A stretch of DNA of 64,000 bases from Bradyrhizobium ontarionense (GTDB taxonomy: Bacteria > Pseudomonadota > Alphaproteobacteria > Rhizobiales > Xanthobacteraceae): positions 4,960,001 to 5,024,000 of the forward strand of contig NZ_CP088156.1 of the NCBI RefSeq assembly GCF_021088345.1, given 5' to 3'. Each line of letters opens with the position of its first letter. Within the stretch, counting starts at the first letter, position 1. The position numbers and the translations under genes were made by a program. Shown piece by piece: positions 57,597 through 64,000 of this stretch. The notes under the pieces were generated by a model. That model worked only from the letters and a program-made list of their open reading frames with translations, had not been told where the DNA came from and ran no database searches.

Positions 57597-58271
57597 ATGC
57601 CGATCAATGCCGAATATCGTGGTCCCGCCGAGCTGCCGGAGATCGTCCCGGTGTTTCCGCTGGCCGGAGCGCTGTTGCTGCCGCGCGGCCAAATGCCGCT
57701 CAACATCTTCGAGCCGCGCTACCTCGCGATGATCGATGACGCGTTCCGCGACGGACATCGGCTGATCGGAATGATCCAGCCCGACGTCACGCATTCCTCG
57801 AGCGAGGAACGTCCGGTGCTGTTCAAGGTCGGCTGCGTCGGCCGCATCACCCAGCTCGCCGAGTCGGGCGATGGCCGCTACATCCTCGAGCTCACCGGCG
57901 TGTCCCGTTTCAAGGTGGTCGAGGAAATGACGGTGCTGACGGCCTACCGTCAGTGCAAGGTCGACTATTTCCCGTTCCTCGACGACTTCACCGCCCGCAA
58001 GGGCGAGGATGCCGTCGATCGCGACGCTCTGCTGGCGGTGCTGACCGATTTCCTCAAGGCCAACAATCTCAAGGTCGACTGGGCCGGCATCGAGGCCGCG
58101 CCGAACGAGGCGCTGGTCAACGCGCTGGCGATGATGTCGCCTTACGGGCCGGCGGAGAAGCAGGCGATGCTCGAGGCGCCGGATCTGAAGACCCGTGCCG
58201 AGATCCTCATCGCCGTCACCGAGATGGATCTCGCCAAGAAGCGGACCTCGGGCGATCCGCCGCTGCAGTGA
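57597..58271 (+). CDS. LON peptidase substrate-binding domain protein
   Basis: This 224-residue cytoplasmic protein has only the N-terminal (LAN/LON substrate-binding) domain of Lon protease. It starts MPINAEYRGPAELPEIVPVFPLAGALLLPRGQMPLNIFEPRYLAMIDDA-like sequence and lacks the ATPase and protease parts. It pairs with the thioredoxin-TPR gene upstream, a combination I recall from other alphaproteobacteria. The biochemical role is not established. It converges with the FTR1 gene, one base between the stops. Confidence 0.92.
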   Translation: MPINAEYRGPAELPEIVPVFPLAGALLLPRGQMPLNIFEPRYLAMIDDAFRDGHRLIGMIQPDVTHSSSEERPVLFKVGCVGRITQLAESGDGRYILELTGVSRFKVVEEMTVLTAYRQCKVDYFPFLDDFTARKGEDAVDRDALLAVLTDFLKANNLKVDWAGIEAAPNEALVNALAMMSPYGPAEKQAMLEAPDLKTRAEILIAVTEMDLAKKRTSGDPPLQ

Positions 58272-59102
58272 TCATTCGGCAGCGACGGCGCGCGAAGACT
58301 GCGGCATCGCAGTCAGTCGCATCAGTGCGACGGTCGCCAGGATGACGCCGACATACACCGCGAGCTGCATGCCGGTCGGCTGGTCAGTGTAGCCGATCAG
58401 CGCCTTCAGCGTCCGTCCGGCGAGGCCAGCCTCCGGCAGAACCGCACTCGAATCCCAGACCACCTGATCGAACGACGTCAGCCAGTTGGCGCGGGCCAGG
58501 AAGAACACCGCCTGGGCGGCCATTCCGGCCGCGAGCAATGTGATCAGAACGGTGGTGGTCCTGAACAGGGCGCGGGGCGGAATCCGCATCAGACCGAGAT
58601 AGGTTGCGAGGCAGACGGCAACACCGAGCAGCATGCCGAGGACGCCTCCGCCCAGCAGCGCACCGCCGGTGCCGTCGCCGGAGGCCGCCACCCCGTAGAG
58701 AAACAGCGCAACTTCGCTGCCTTCGCGCAGCACCGCAATCGCGATCACCATCGCGAGCGCGACCATGGGCTTGGCACCCTCGGCGACCGCCTGGCCAACG
58801 GTCCGCAACTCATGGGCCATCTCCCGGCCGTGACGGGCCATCCATACGTTGTGCCAGGTCAGCATGATCACGGCCGTCGACAGGATCGCCGCGTTGAACA
58901 GCTCCTGCCCCATGCCCTCGAACAACTGGGTCAACGCGCCCGCGAAGGACGCGACGACGCAGGCGCCGAACAGGCCCGCAAACAGCCCGCCGGCGATCCA
59001 GCGCAGCCGATACGGCACGGCGCTGGTGACGGCGAGCACGATGCCGACGATCAGCCCGGCCTCGAACACCTCACGAAAGACGATGATGAGCGCGGCAAGC
59101 AT
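58272..59102 (-). CDS. FTR1-family iron permease
   Basis: This 276-residue protein with about seven transmembrane helices imports iron (ferric or oxidised ferrous). It has the two REXXE iron-coordination motifs: R10-E-V-F-E14 in the first helix and R126-E-G-S-E130 in the fourth. It is encoded 10 bases downstream of the cupredoxin gene, so the pair works together as a cytoplasmic-membrane iron uptake system. The remaining efeB (peroxidase) gene is not present here. Confidence 0.94.
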   Translation of the reverse strand: MLAALIIVFREVFEAGLIVGIVLAVTSAVPYRLRWIAGGLFAGLFGACVVASFAGALTQLFEGMGQELFNAAILSTAVIMLTWHNVWMARHGREMAHELRTVGQAVAEGAKPMVALAMVIAIAVLREGSEVALFLYGVAASGDGTGGALLGGGVLGMLLGVAVCLATYLGLMRIPPRALFRTTTVLITLLAAGMAAQAVFFLARANWLTSFDQVVWDSSAVLPEAGLAGRTLKALIGYTDQPTGMQLAVYVGVILATVALMRLTAMPQSSRAVAAE

Positions 59103-59112
59103 GTGAAACGAC

Positions 59113-59460
59113 CTATTGAACGTTGATGAAGCCGCGCGCTTTTTCGTTGAAGTCGTTGTAGAATTCGTAGCGTCCCGACTTCATCGCACGGACATTGAGG
59201 ACGGCCTCGCTGTTGGCCGCGATCACCTTCTCGACCTTGAGCGTCGCACTCTCGAACTCCATCGCCTTGGCTTCCATGTTCTTGACGCGGATGGTCAGCG
59301 GCGCGTCGGCGTGCACGGTGGGCTCCTTGGGCTCGAACTGCCCGTTCGCATAGGTCAGGCAGATCTCGTTCACCCCCTCGGCCTGCACTTGCGTCGCCAT
59401 CAGCAGCATGCCGACGCCCCCTCCCACAACGACCAACTTCCGCACCACGTCGACCAACAT
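59113..59460 (-). CDS. Periplasmic cupredoxin-domain protein of the iron uptake operon
   Basis: This 115-residue protein has a signal peptide (KLVVVGGGVGMLLMATQVQA, cut after QA) and a cupredoxin-like domain (CLTYANGQFEPKEPTVHADAPLTIRVKN, GRYEFYNDFNEKARGFINV). It resembles the cupredoxin domain of EfeO, but lacks the peptidase M75-like part. The classic copper Cys-His-Met cluster near the end is not obvious, so metal binding is uncertain. It probably delivers or oxidises iron for the FTR1 permease encoded next. Confidence 0.82.
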   Translation of the reverse strand: MLVDVVRKLVVVGGGVGMLLMATQVQAEGVNEICLTYANGQFEPKEPTVHADAPLTIRVKNMEAKAMEFESATLKVEKVIAANSEAVLNVRAMKSGRYEFYNDFNEKARGFINVQ

Positions 59461-59599
59461 CGATCAGTCCTCTCGTATTCAGACAAGCAAATCGGAGAAC
59501 GGTTGTGCCTCCGCATCGATGTCGACGCCGAGGCATCCGTACGCGACGGCGAACAGCTAAGCGGCTCGCCGCCGGGTCTGCAAAGAGACTCTTTCTAAG

Positions 59600-59614
59600 C
59601 TTGAACCATTCTAG
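59600..59614. promoter_or_regulatory. Candidate iron-responsive (Irr-like) palindrome
   Basis: CTTGAACCATTCTAG is an imperfect palindrome (one mismatch) about 140 bases upstream of the cupredoxin gene. It resembles the TAGAA-N3-TTCTA style of iron control elements of rhizobia as I recall them. Confidence 0.3.
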
Positions 59615-59737
59615 GCGAATGTGTCGGGGCAGTGGCATCGCAGTGAGTGGAGTACGGCCGAACTACCGTCGACCGTTGCGATGAATCGCAGCGCCTGCCC
59701 GGCGCCTCGTTGTCGCCACCATCCCGACGAGGGGGCG

Positions 59738-60088
59738 TCAATAGCCCGCAGCGGCAAGCACCACGACGCTGGCCAGCATGACCCAGCCGAAGTGACGCGC
59801 ATGTGTCGCCAGCGCATTGGCGCCTGCGGCGAAGACGAACACGATGACCACCGTGATCACGGTCCAATGCCGCGCCGGCTCGGAGTCCATCCAGGGCGCA
59901 GCCGCGAGCAGCACGCCGCAGCCGATCCATGCCACCGTTCCGGCCTGCCAGACCAGACGCAGCAGCGTCCGCAGCCGCGCCGGGGAAATGGTGGCGCGCT
60001 TGAATACGACAGCCTCACCCAGAACGCCGTGGATCAGCGCGGCCGCGACCGCAACCAGCCCGGCACCCTGCAACAGCATATCCCGCAT
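59738..60088 (-). CDS. Small four-helix membrane protein of unknown function
   Basis: This 116-residue inner-membrane protein has four hydrophobic segments (GAGLVAVAAALIHGVLG, TVAWIGCGVLLAAAP, WTVITVVIVFVFAAGANAL, WVMLASVVVLAAAGY). I do not recognise the family. Two ATGs are adjacent (60091, 60088). I take 60088 because GGAGG is then 5 bases upstream. The ATG at 60100 lies within the operator and contains the ribosome-binding site, so it is not the start. It diverges from a TetR gene across two operator-like palindromes and is likely the regulator's target. Confidence 0.75.
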   Translation of the reverse strand: MRDMLLQGAGLVAVAAALIHGVLGEAVVFKRATISPARLRTLLRLVWQAGTVAWIGCGVLLAAAPWMDSEPARHWTVITVVIVFVFAAGANALATHARHFGWVMLASVVVLAAAGY

Positions 60089-60096
60089 CATCGCCT

Positions 60097-60114
60097 CCAT
60101 ACAGTCATGTATGG
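60097..60114. promoter_or_regulatory. Operator-like palindrome 1 of the TetR locus
   Basis: CCATACAGTCATGTATGG has 7-bp perfect arms (CCATACA / TGTATGG) around GTCA. It directly precedes the membrane-protein gene. Confidence 0.65.
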
Positions 60115-60140
60115 AGCATGCATCCGGCGCTGGCGCGCGT

Positions 60141-60158
60141 CAATACAGTTGTGTATGG
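60141..60158. promoter_or_regulatory. Operator-like palindrome 2 of the TetR locus
   Basis: CAATACAGTTGTGTATGG matches site 1 at 15 of 18 positions. It sits 4 bases before the likely TetR start. The centres of the two sites are 44 bases apart, about four helical turns. Confidence 0.65.
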
Positions 60159-60162
60159 TGGC

Positions 60163-60720
60163 ATGGACGGTGGCGACATGAACGAGCAGCTCTCGGCGAA
60201 GGATTGGCTGGACCAGGGTCTCAAGGTGCTGGCGGGGAAGGGCTTCACCGCCCTCAAGGCCGAGCCGCTGGCAAAAGCGATGGGCGTGTCCCGCGGCAGC
60301 TTCTACTGGCACTTCGCCGACGTGGCGGCATTCCATTCCGAGCTCCTGAAGCATTGGCGCGAGATTGCCGCCGAGCAGATCATCACCGGCGTGGAGGCAA
60401 GCGCGGGCGCCGACCCGGCGATCGCCGTCCTGCTCCGGCGCACCTTCTCGATCAGGCTCACTTTGGAACGGGCCGTCCGCAGCTGGGCGGCGTCCGAACC
60501 GGCCGCCCGCCAGGCCGTTCAGGCGATCGACAGGCGCCGGCTCGGCTATGTCGAGAGCCTGCTCGTGACCGACGGCCTGCCGCCGGCGGTCGCGCAGGCA
60601 CGGGCGCAGGTGCTGTATTGGGCCTTTCTCGGCCACGCGCTGTCCGACCGGCCGCTGCCGCCGGCGCAGCAGGATGCCGTGATCGACGAACTGGTCCGGA
60701 TCGCCCGGCACGAGCCTTGA
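60163..60720 (+). CDS. TetR/AcrR family transcriptional regulator
   Basis: This protein of about 185 residues has an N-terminal helix-turn-helix domain (WLDQGLKVLAGKGFTALKAEPLAKAMGVSRGSFYWHFADVAAF), which is a classic TetR signature. The ligand-binding C-terminal domain is all helical. The start is uncertain: ATG 60163 or ATG 60178 (MNEQLSAKDW), the latter with a GGTGG upstream. An ATG at 60118 would make the protein run through the second operator. The two palindromes in front of the gene suggest autoregulation and control of the divergent membrane protein. Confidence 0.92.
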   Translation: MDGGDMNEQLSAKDWLDQGLKVLAGKGFTALKAEPLAKAMGVSRGSFYWHFADVAAFHSELLKHWREIAAEQIITGVEASAGADPAIAVLLRRTFSIRLTLERAVRSWAASEPAARQAVQAIDRRRLGYVESLLVTDGLPPAVAQARAQVLYWAFLGHALSDRPLPPAQQDAVIDELVRIARHEP

Positions 60721-60775
60721 GTGAGGACAGCCCCGCCGCCGATGTGCTAGAGAGCGGCCGCCGGAGATCCTTGCC

Positions 60776-60973
60776 ATGAACGCCCCGCTCGAACGCCCCG
60801 CCAATTCCGTCGATCCCAAGCTGCTCGAAATCCTGGTGTGCCCGATGACCAAGGGCGCGCTGGAGTACGACGCCGCGAAGCAGGAGCTGATCTCGCGCGC
60901 GGCGAAGCTCGCCTACCCGATCCGTGACGGCATTCCGATCATGCTGCCCGAGGAAGCACGGAAGATCGACTGA
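60776..60973 (+). CDS. Trm112-like (UPF0434) small protein
   Basis: This 65-residue protein has the core [27 protein letters not shown] and ends ...[21 protein letters not shown]. These are the hallmarks of the Trm112/YcaR family, in which eukaryotic members activate methyltransferases. Only one Cys is left in VCPM of the usual zinc site, as in many bacterial members. The alpha/beta hydrolase gene begins 4 bases downstream, so translation may be coupled. Confidence 0.92.
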   Translation: MNAPLERPANSVDPKLLEILVCPMTKGALEYDAAKQELISRAAKLAYPIRDGIPIMLPEEARKID

Positions 60974-60976
60974 CCG

Positions 60977-61906
60977 ATGCGCCCCGCCTCGATCCGTTGC
61001 GCGCTCGCATTGGCCCTGGCGGTCGTCGTATCGGCCGCGGTGGCCGAGGAGAGCGCCGTCCGCATCGGTGCGATCGACGCCATCATGACGATCCCCGCCG
61101 GCGCCGAGAAGCCGCCCGTGGCGCTGCTGATCGCGGGGTCCGGCTCGACCGACCGTGACGGCAACGGCCCGCAGCTCAAGCCTGCGACATTGAAGAAGCT
61201 CGCCGAGCAGCTCGCATCCCGGGGCATCGCCAGCCTGCGCTACGACAAGCGTGGGGCGCGCGGCTGGAAGGCGGAATTCGGCAGGCCGGAGGACTTCCGC
61301 TTCAAGGACTATGTCGACGACGCAGCGTCCCTGGTCGACTCCCTGCGCGGCAAGTTCGCCCGCATCGTGCTGGTCGGCCATAGCGAGGGCGGCCTGGTCG
61401 CGATCCTCGCCGCGCGGCGCACGCCCGTCGACCGCCTGGTGCTGCTCGCGGCGTCGGCGCGGCGGCAGGGCGACCTGCTCAAGGCGCAGCTCGAGAAGAA
61501 GCTGCCGGCCGCGAGGATGGAGCCGGTCGCCAAGGCGATCGACGCCATGATGGCCGGGCAGATCGTCGATCCCGCGCCGCCGGAGCTGCAGATCCCGCCG
61601 GCGCTGCAGCCCGGCATCGCCTCCGCCTTCACCGAGGACCCGATCGACCCGCTCAAGCAGATCACGATCCCGATCCTCATCATCGGCGGGGCCCGCGACG
61701 TCCAGATCGCGCGGCTCGACATGGTCGCGCTCGCCGCTGCCGCCCCGGCGGCCAAGACGCTGTGGCTGCCGGACATGAACCACGTGCTGGTCGACGTCGG
61801 CAACGAGGACGAGAACCTGTCGTCCTACAACGATCCGGACCGCCCGCTCGACCTCGACATGGTCGAGGCGGTCGCGGGCTTCATCACGGCCGCAGGCGTC
61901 CGCTGA
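60977..61906 (+). CDS. Exported alpha/beta hydrolase
   Basis: This 309-residue protein has a signal peptide (MRPASIRCALALALAVVVSAAVAEE, cut after AVA). The alpha/beta hydrolase fold follows: GSGSTDRDGNGPQL near the oxyanion region, RGIASLRYDKRGARGWK, and LVGHSEGGLVAIL, with the nucleophile elbow GHSEGG. The probable acid and His are in ARDVQIARLD and LPDMNHVLVD. It is likely an esterase or lipase-like enzyme of the periplasm. The stop codon lies 3 bases from the stop of the convergent UbiH-type gene. Confidence 0.88.
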   Translation: MRPASIRCALALALAVVVSAAVAEESAVRIGAIDAIMTIPAGAEKPPVALLIAGSGSTDRDGNGPQLKPATLKKLAEQLASRGIASLRYDKRGARGWKAEFGRPEDFRFKDYVDDAASLVDSLRGKFARIVLVGHSEGGLVAILAARRTPVDRLVLLAASARRQGDLLKAQLEKKLPAARMEPVAKAIDAMMAGQIVDPAPPELQIPPALQPGIASAFTEDPIDPLKQITIPILIIGGARDVQIARLDMVALAAAAPAAKTLWLPDMNHVLVDVGNEDENLSSYNDPDRPLDLDMVEAVAGFITAAGVR

Positions 61907-61909
61907 CGC

Positions 61910-63130
61910 CTACAAGGATTCCCCCTTCAGCAGACGCGGAATCTCGCCGGTGAGACCCGCGGCCTGACGGATGAACAGCTCCTTCAGCGGCGGCGCACGA
62001 TCGACGATGCCGAGCCCGATGTCGCGCACCACGCGCAACAACGACGACTTGTTCGAGAACAGGAAGTTCAGCGAATTGGTCGCGACGCCCATCGCCATGG
62101 TGTCGAAGCGCCGCCAGCGCTGATAGCGCTCCAATACGTCGACCTGGCCCGGATCAATCCCCATGCGTGCGGCGTCGACGACGACCTCGGCCAGCGCGGC
62201 GACGTCCTTCAGCCCCATGTTCAGCCCCTGGCCCGCGATGGGGTGGATCACATGGGCCGCATCGCCGACCAGCGCCAGCCGCGGCGCAATGAAGGATCGC
62301 GCGACGAAATAGGACAGCGGAAACGCGCGCGGCTGATCGAGCACCTTGAGCTCACCGAGATGCAGGCCGGCGCGCCTTTCCAGCTCGGCATGGAATTCGT
62401 CGGCATTCAGCGCGACGAGACGCTTCGCCTCCGCGCGCCGCTCGGTCCACACCAGCGAGGAGCGTTTGCCGGTCAGCGGCAGCATTGCGAACGGGCCGGA
62501 CGGAAGGAAATGCTCCTCGGCGCGGCCGCCATGGTCGCGCTCGTGACCGACGGTGACGACGATGCCGGACTGGTTATAGTCCCAGCCATGGGTCGGAATG
62601 CCGGCCCGCTCACGCAGCTTCGAGCGCGCGCCGTCGGCTGCGACCAGCAAGCTGGCCTCACACCGTCCGCCATCGGCCAAGGTCACCGCGATGGCGTCGC
62701 TGCGGGTCTCGAAGCCCGTCACTGCCGTCGCCTTCAGCTCGATTCCCGCCGCCTCGGCGTGCCGGACCAGTGCATCGATCAGGAGCCGATTCTCGACCAT
62801 ATGGGCGAACGGCTCACCGGCCTCGACCTGCCCCGCGAAGGTCAGGAACGCCGGGCGCGTCGCATCGTCCAGCTTGGAATCGGTGATGACCATGTCGAGG
62901 ATCGGCTGCGCGTCGGGCGCGACGTCGGCCCAGACCCCGATCGCATCGAACAGCTTGCGGCAGGCCGCGACGATGGCGCTGGCGCGCGGATCGCGGCTCG
63001 GCCGGTTCGCCAGCGCCGGATCGGCCACGATCACGGGCACGTCAGCGCCCAGCCCCTGCCGGAGCGCCAACGCCAGAGCCAGGCCGGCAAACGCGCCGCC
63101 GCCGATGACAATGCTTCGCTGTGTGGTCAT
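61910..63130 (-). CDS. UbiH/UbiF/COQ6-family FAD monooxygenase
   Basis: This 406-residue protein is a class A flavin hydroxylase of ubiquinone synthesis. It begins with the FAD-binding SIVIGGGAFAGLALALALRQGLG, has LLVAADGARSKLRERAG (DG motif) and ends with LALVGDAAHVIHPIAGQGLNMGLKDV (GD motif). It probably hydroxylates the polyprenylated aromatic ring, but which position (C1, C5 or C6) cannot be read from sequence. It diverges from tesB. Confidence 0.92.
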   Translation of the reverse strand: MTTQRSIVIGGGAFAGLALALALRQGLGADVPVIVADPALANRPSRDPRASAIVAACRKLFDAIGVWADVAPDAQPILDMVITDSKLDDATRPAFLTFAGQVEAGEPFAHMVENRLLIDALVRHAEAAGIELKATAVTGFETRSDAIAVTLADGGRCEASLLVAADGARSKLRERAGIPTHGWDYNQSGIVVTVGHERDHGGRAEEHFLPSGPFAMLPLTGKRSSLVWTERRAEAKRLVALNADEFHAELERRAGLHLGELKVLDQPRAFPLSYFVARSFIAPRLALVGDAAHVIHPIAGQGLNMGLKDVAALAEVVVDAARMGIDPGQVDVLERYQRWRRFDTMAMGVATNSLNFLFSNKSSLLRVVRDIGLGIVDRAPPLKELFIRQAAGLTGEIPRLLKGESL

Positions 63131-63285
63131 GCCAACCTGCCTACGGTTACTCTTGCGGGCGGATTATAGCTGGGCGAAACAGGGGCGTGAACCAAGGGTC
63201 GCCACCCAAGGCCATCAATTCCGGATGCCTGATCCCGCCATAACGGGGCCGGAGCCGACGGCCGAGCCAGCGAAAGCACCACGCC

Positions 63286-64000
63286 ATGTCCAAGGGACTG
63301 ATCGACCTGATCTCGATTCTCGACCTCGAGCCGATCGAGGTGAACCTGTTCCGCGGCAACAGCCCGAAGACCAGCTGGCAGCGCGTGTTCGGCGGCCAGG
63401 TGATCGGCCAGGCGATGATGGCGGCCTGCCGCACCGTCGAGGGGCGGCTGCCGCATTCGCTGCACTGCTATTTCATCCTGCCGGGCGATCCGCAGGTGCC
63501 GATCATCTACGAGGTCGAGCGGCTGCGCGACGGCAAGAGCTACGCGACCCGGCGCGTGACCGCGATCCAGCACGGCAACGCGATCTTCTCGATCATGGTG
63601 TCGTTCCACAGCGACGAGGCGAGCGCGTTCAATCATCAGGACAAGATGCCGGAGGTGCCGCCGCCGGAGAAGCTGACGGCGGAGGAGATCTCCAAGCAGC
63701 CGATGTTCCAGGAGATGTTCCGGCAGATGCCGGACTTCATCCGCCGCTATTATGAATCGGATCGGCCGATCGAGTTGCGTCCGGTCGAGCTCGACCGCTA
63801 TTTCGGCAAGAAGATCGAGGACGGCCGCATCCACGTCTGGATCAGGACGGCGGCCAAGCTGCCGGACGACCCGACGCTGCATTTGTGCGCGCTGGCCTAT
63901 GCGTCGGATTTCTCGCTGCTCGATGCGGCGATGGCGCGCTACGGCCGCACGCTGTTCGACAAGCGCATGATGCCGGCCTCGCTCGACCACGCGATGTGGT
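63286..64000 (+). CDS. tesB: Acyl-CoA thioesterase II (partial, cut by window end)
   Basis: The first 238 residues are visible and run off the window. They match TesB, which hydrolyses acyl-CoA to free acid and CoA with a double hotdog fold. Signatures are LFRGNSPKTSWQRVFGGQVIGQAMMAA and LHCYFILPGDPQVPIIYEVERLRDGKSYATRRV. The second hotdog begins near LHLCALAYASDFSLLDAAM, where the catalytic Asp occurs. The ATG at 63286 gives MSKGLIDLISILDLEPIE, the normal TesB beginning. Confidence 0.95.
   Translation, partial: MSKGLIDLISILDLEPIEVNLFRGNSPKTSWQRVFGGQVIGQAMMAACRTVEGRLPHSLHCYFILPGDPQVPIIYEVERLRDGKSYATRRVTAIQHGNAIFSIMVSFHSDEASAFNHQDKMPEVPPPEKLTAEEISKQPMFQEMFRQMPDFIRRYYESDRPIELRPVELDRYFGKKIEDGRIHVWIRTAAKLPDDPTLHLCALAYASDFSLLDAAMARYGRTLFDKRMMPASLDHAMW

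Overview
This GC-rich, gene-dense window looks like chromosomal DNA from an alphaproteobacterium of the Bradyrhizobium / Rhodopseudomonas group. That assignment is an inference. It rests on protein flavour and on several classes of palindromic intergenic repeat of the kind common in Bradyrhizobium. No plasmid, phage, transposase, CRISPR array or rRNA operon was seen. There is one tRNA gene, tRNA-Gly(GCC) near 56.3 kb.

Layout, 0-15 kb: the end of a zinc-metallopeptidase-like gene, leuD with its terminator, a DXD glycosyltransferase, a DUF6455 gene behind a perfect palindrome, a membrane cytochrome c, a CitE-like lyase, a beta-carbonic anhydrase, asd, two small envelope proteins, a repeat-filled gap of about 1 kb, a ribose-type sugar ABC operon on the minus strand, a second repeat-rich gap, leuB and an MFS exporter. 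Layout, 15-24 kb: an OmpA-like protein diverges from a 1,324-residue protein that joins two IalB-like domains, TPR repeats and a CHAT protease domain. A Tat-exported molybdopterin oxidoreductase with its cytochrome b, a fasciclin protein and topoisomerase IB follow.

Layout, 24-44 kb: acs, an L,D-transpeptidase, a chemotaxis receptor, then a tight sulfate-activation operon (sulfotransferase-like protein, cysD, cysNC). Next come an SDHAF4-like small protein, rsmB, heparinase II/III and purH. A frameshifted MFS gene, gamma-glutamyltransferase, a serine hydrolase and a GST close this part. Layout, 44-64 kb: a DUF2239 gene with a clear promoter and operator-like palindrome, a MATE pump, a DsbA-like isomerase, an SDR protein, a ketopantoate-reductase-like gene, a diheme cytochrome c with a PQQ sugar dehydrogenase, an amidase, pncB, a caspase-fold protein that has lost both catalytic residues, tRNA-Gly, a thioredoxin-TPR protein, a LON-domain protein, an FTR1/cupredoxin iron-uptake pair, a membrane protein diverging from a TetR regulator with paired operators, a Trm112-like protein, an alpha/beta hydrolase, a UbiH-type hydroxylase and the start of tesB.

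Most of the window is core metabolism: leucine, aspartate-family, purine and NAD synthesis, acetate activation. The parts most worth following up are the IalB-TPR-CHAT fusion and its CRP/FNR-like site, the catalytically dead caspase homologue, the sulfotransferase-CysD-CysNC operon, the paired operators at the TetR locus, the DUF2239 operator and the repeat families that abut stop codons.
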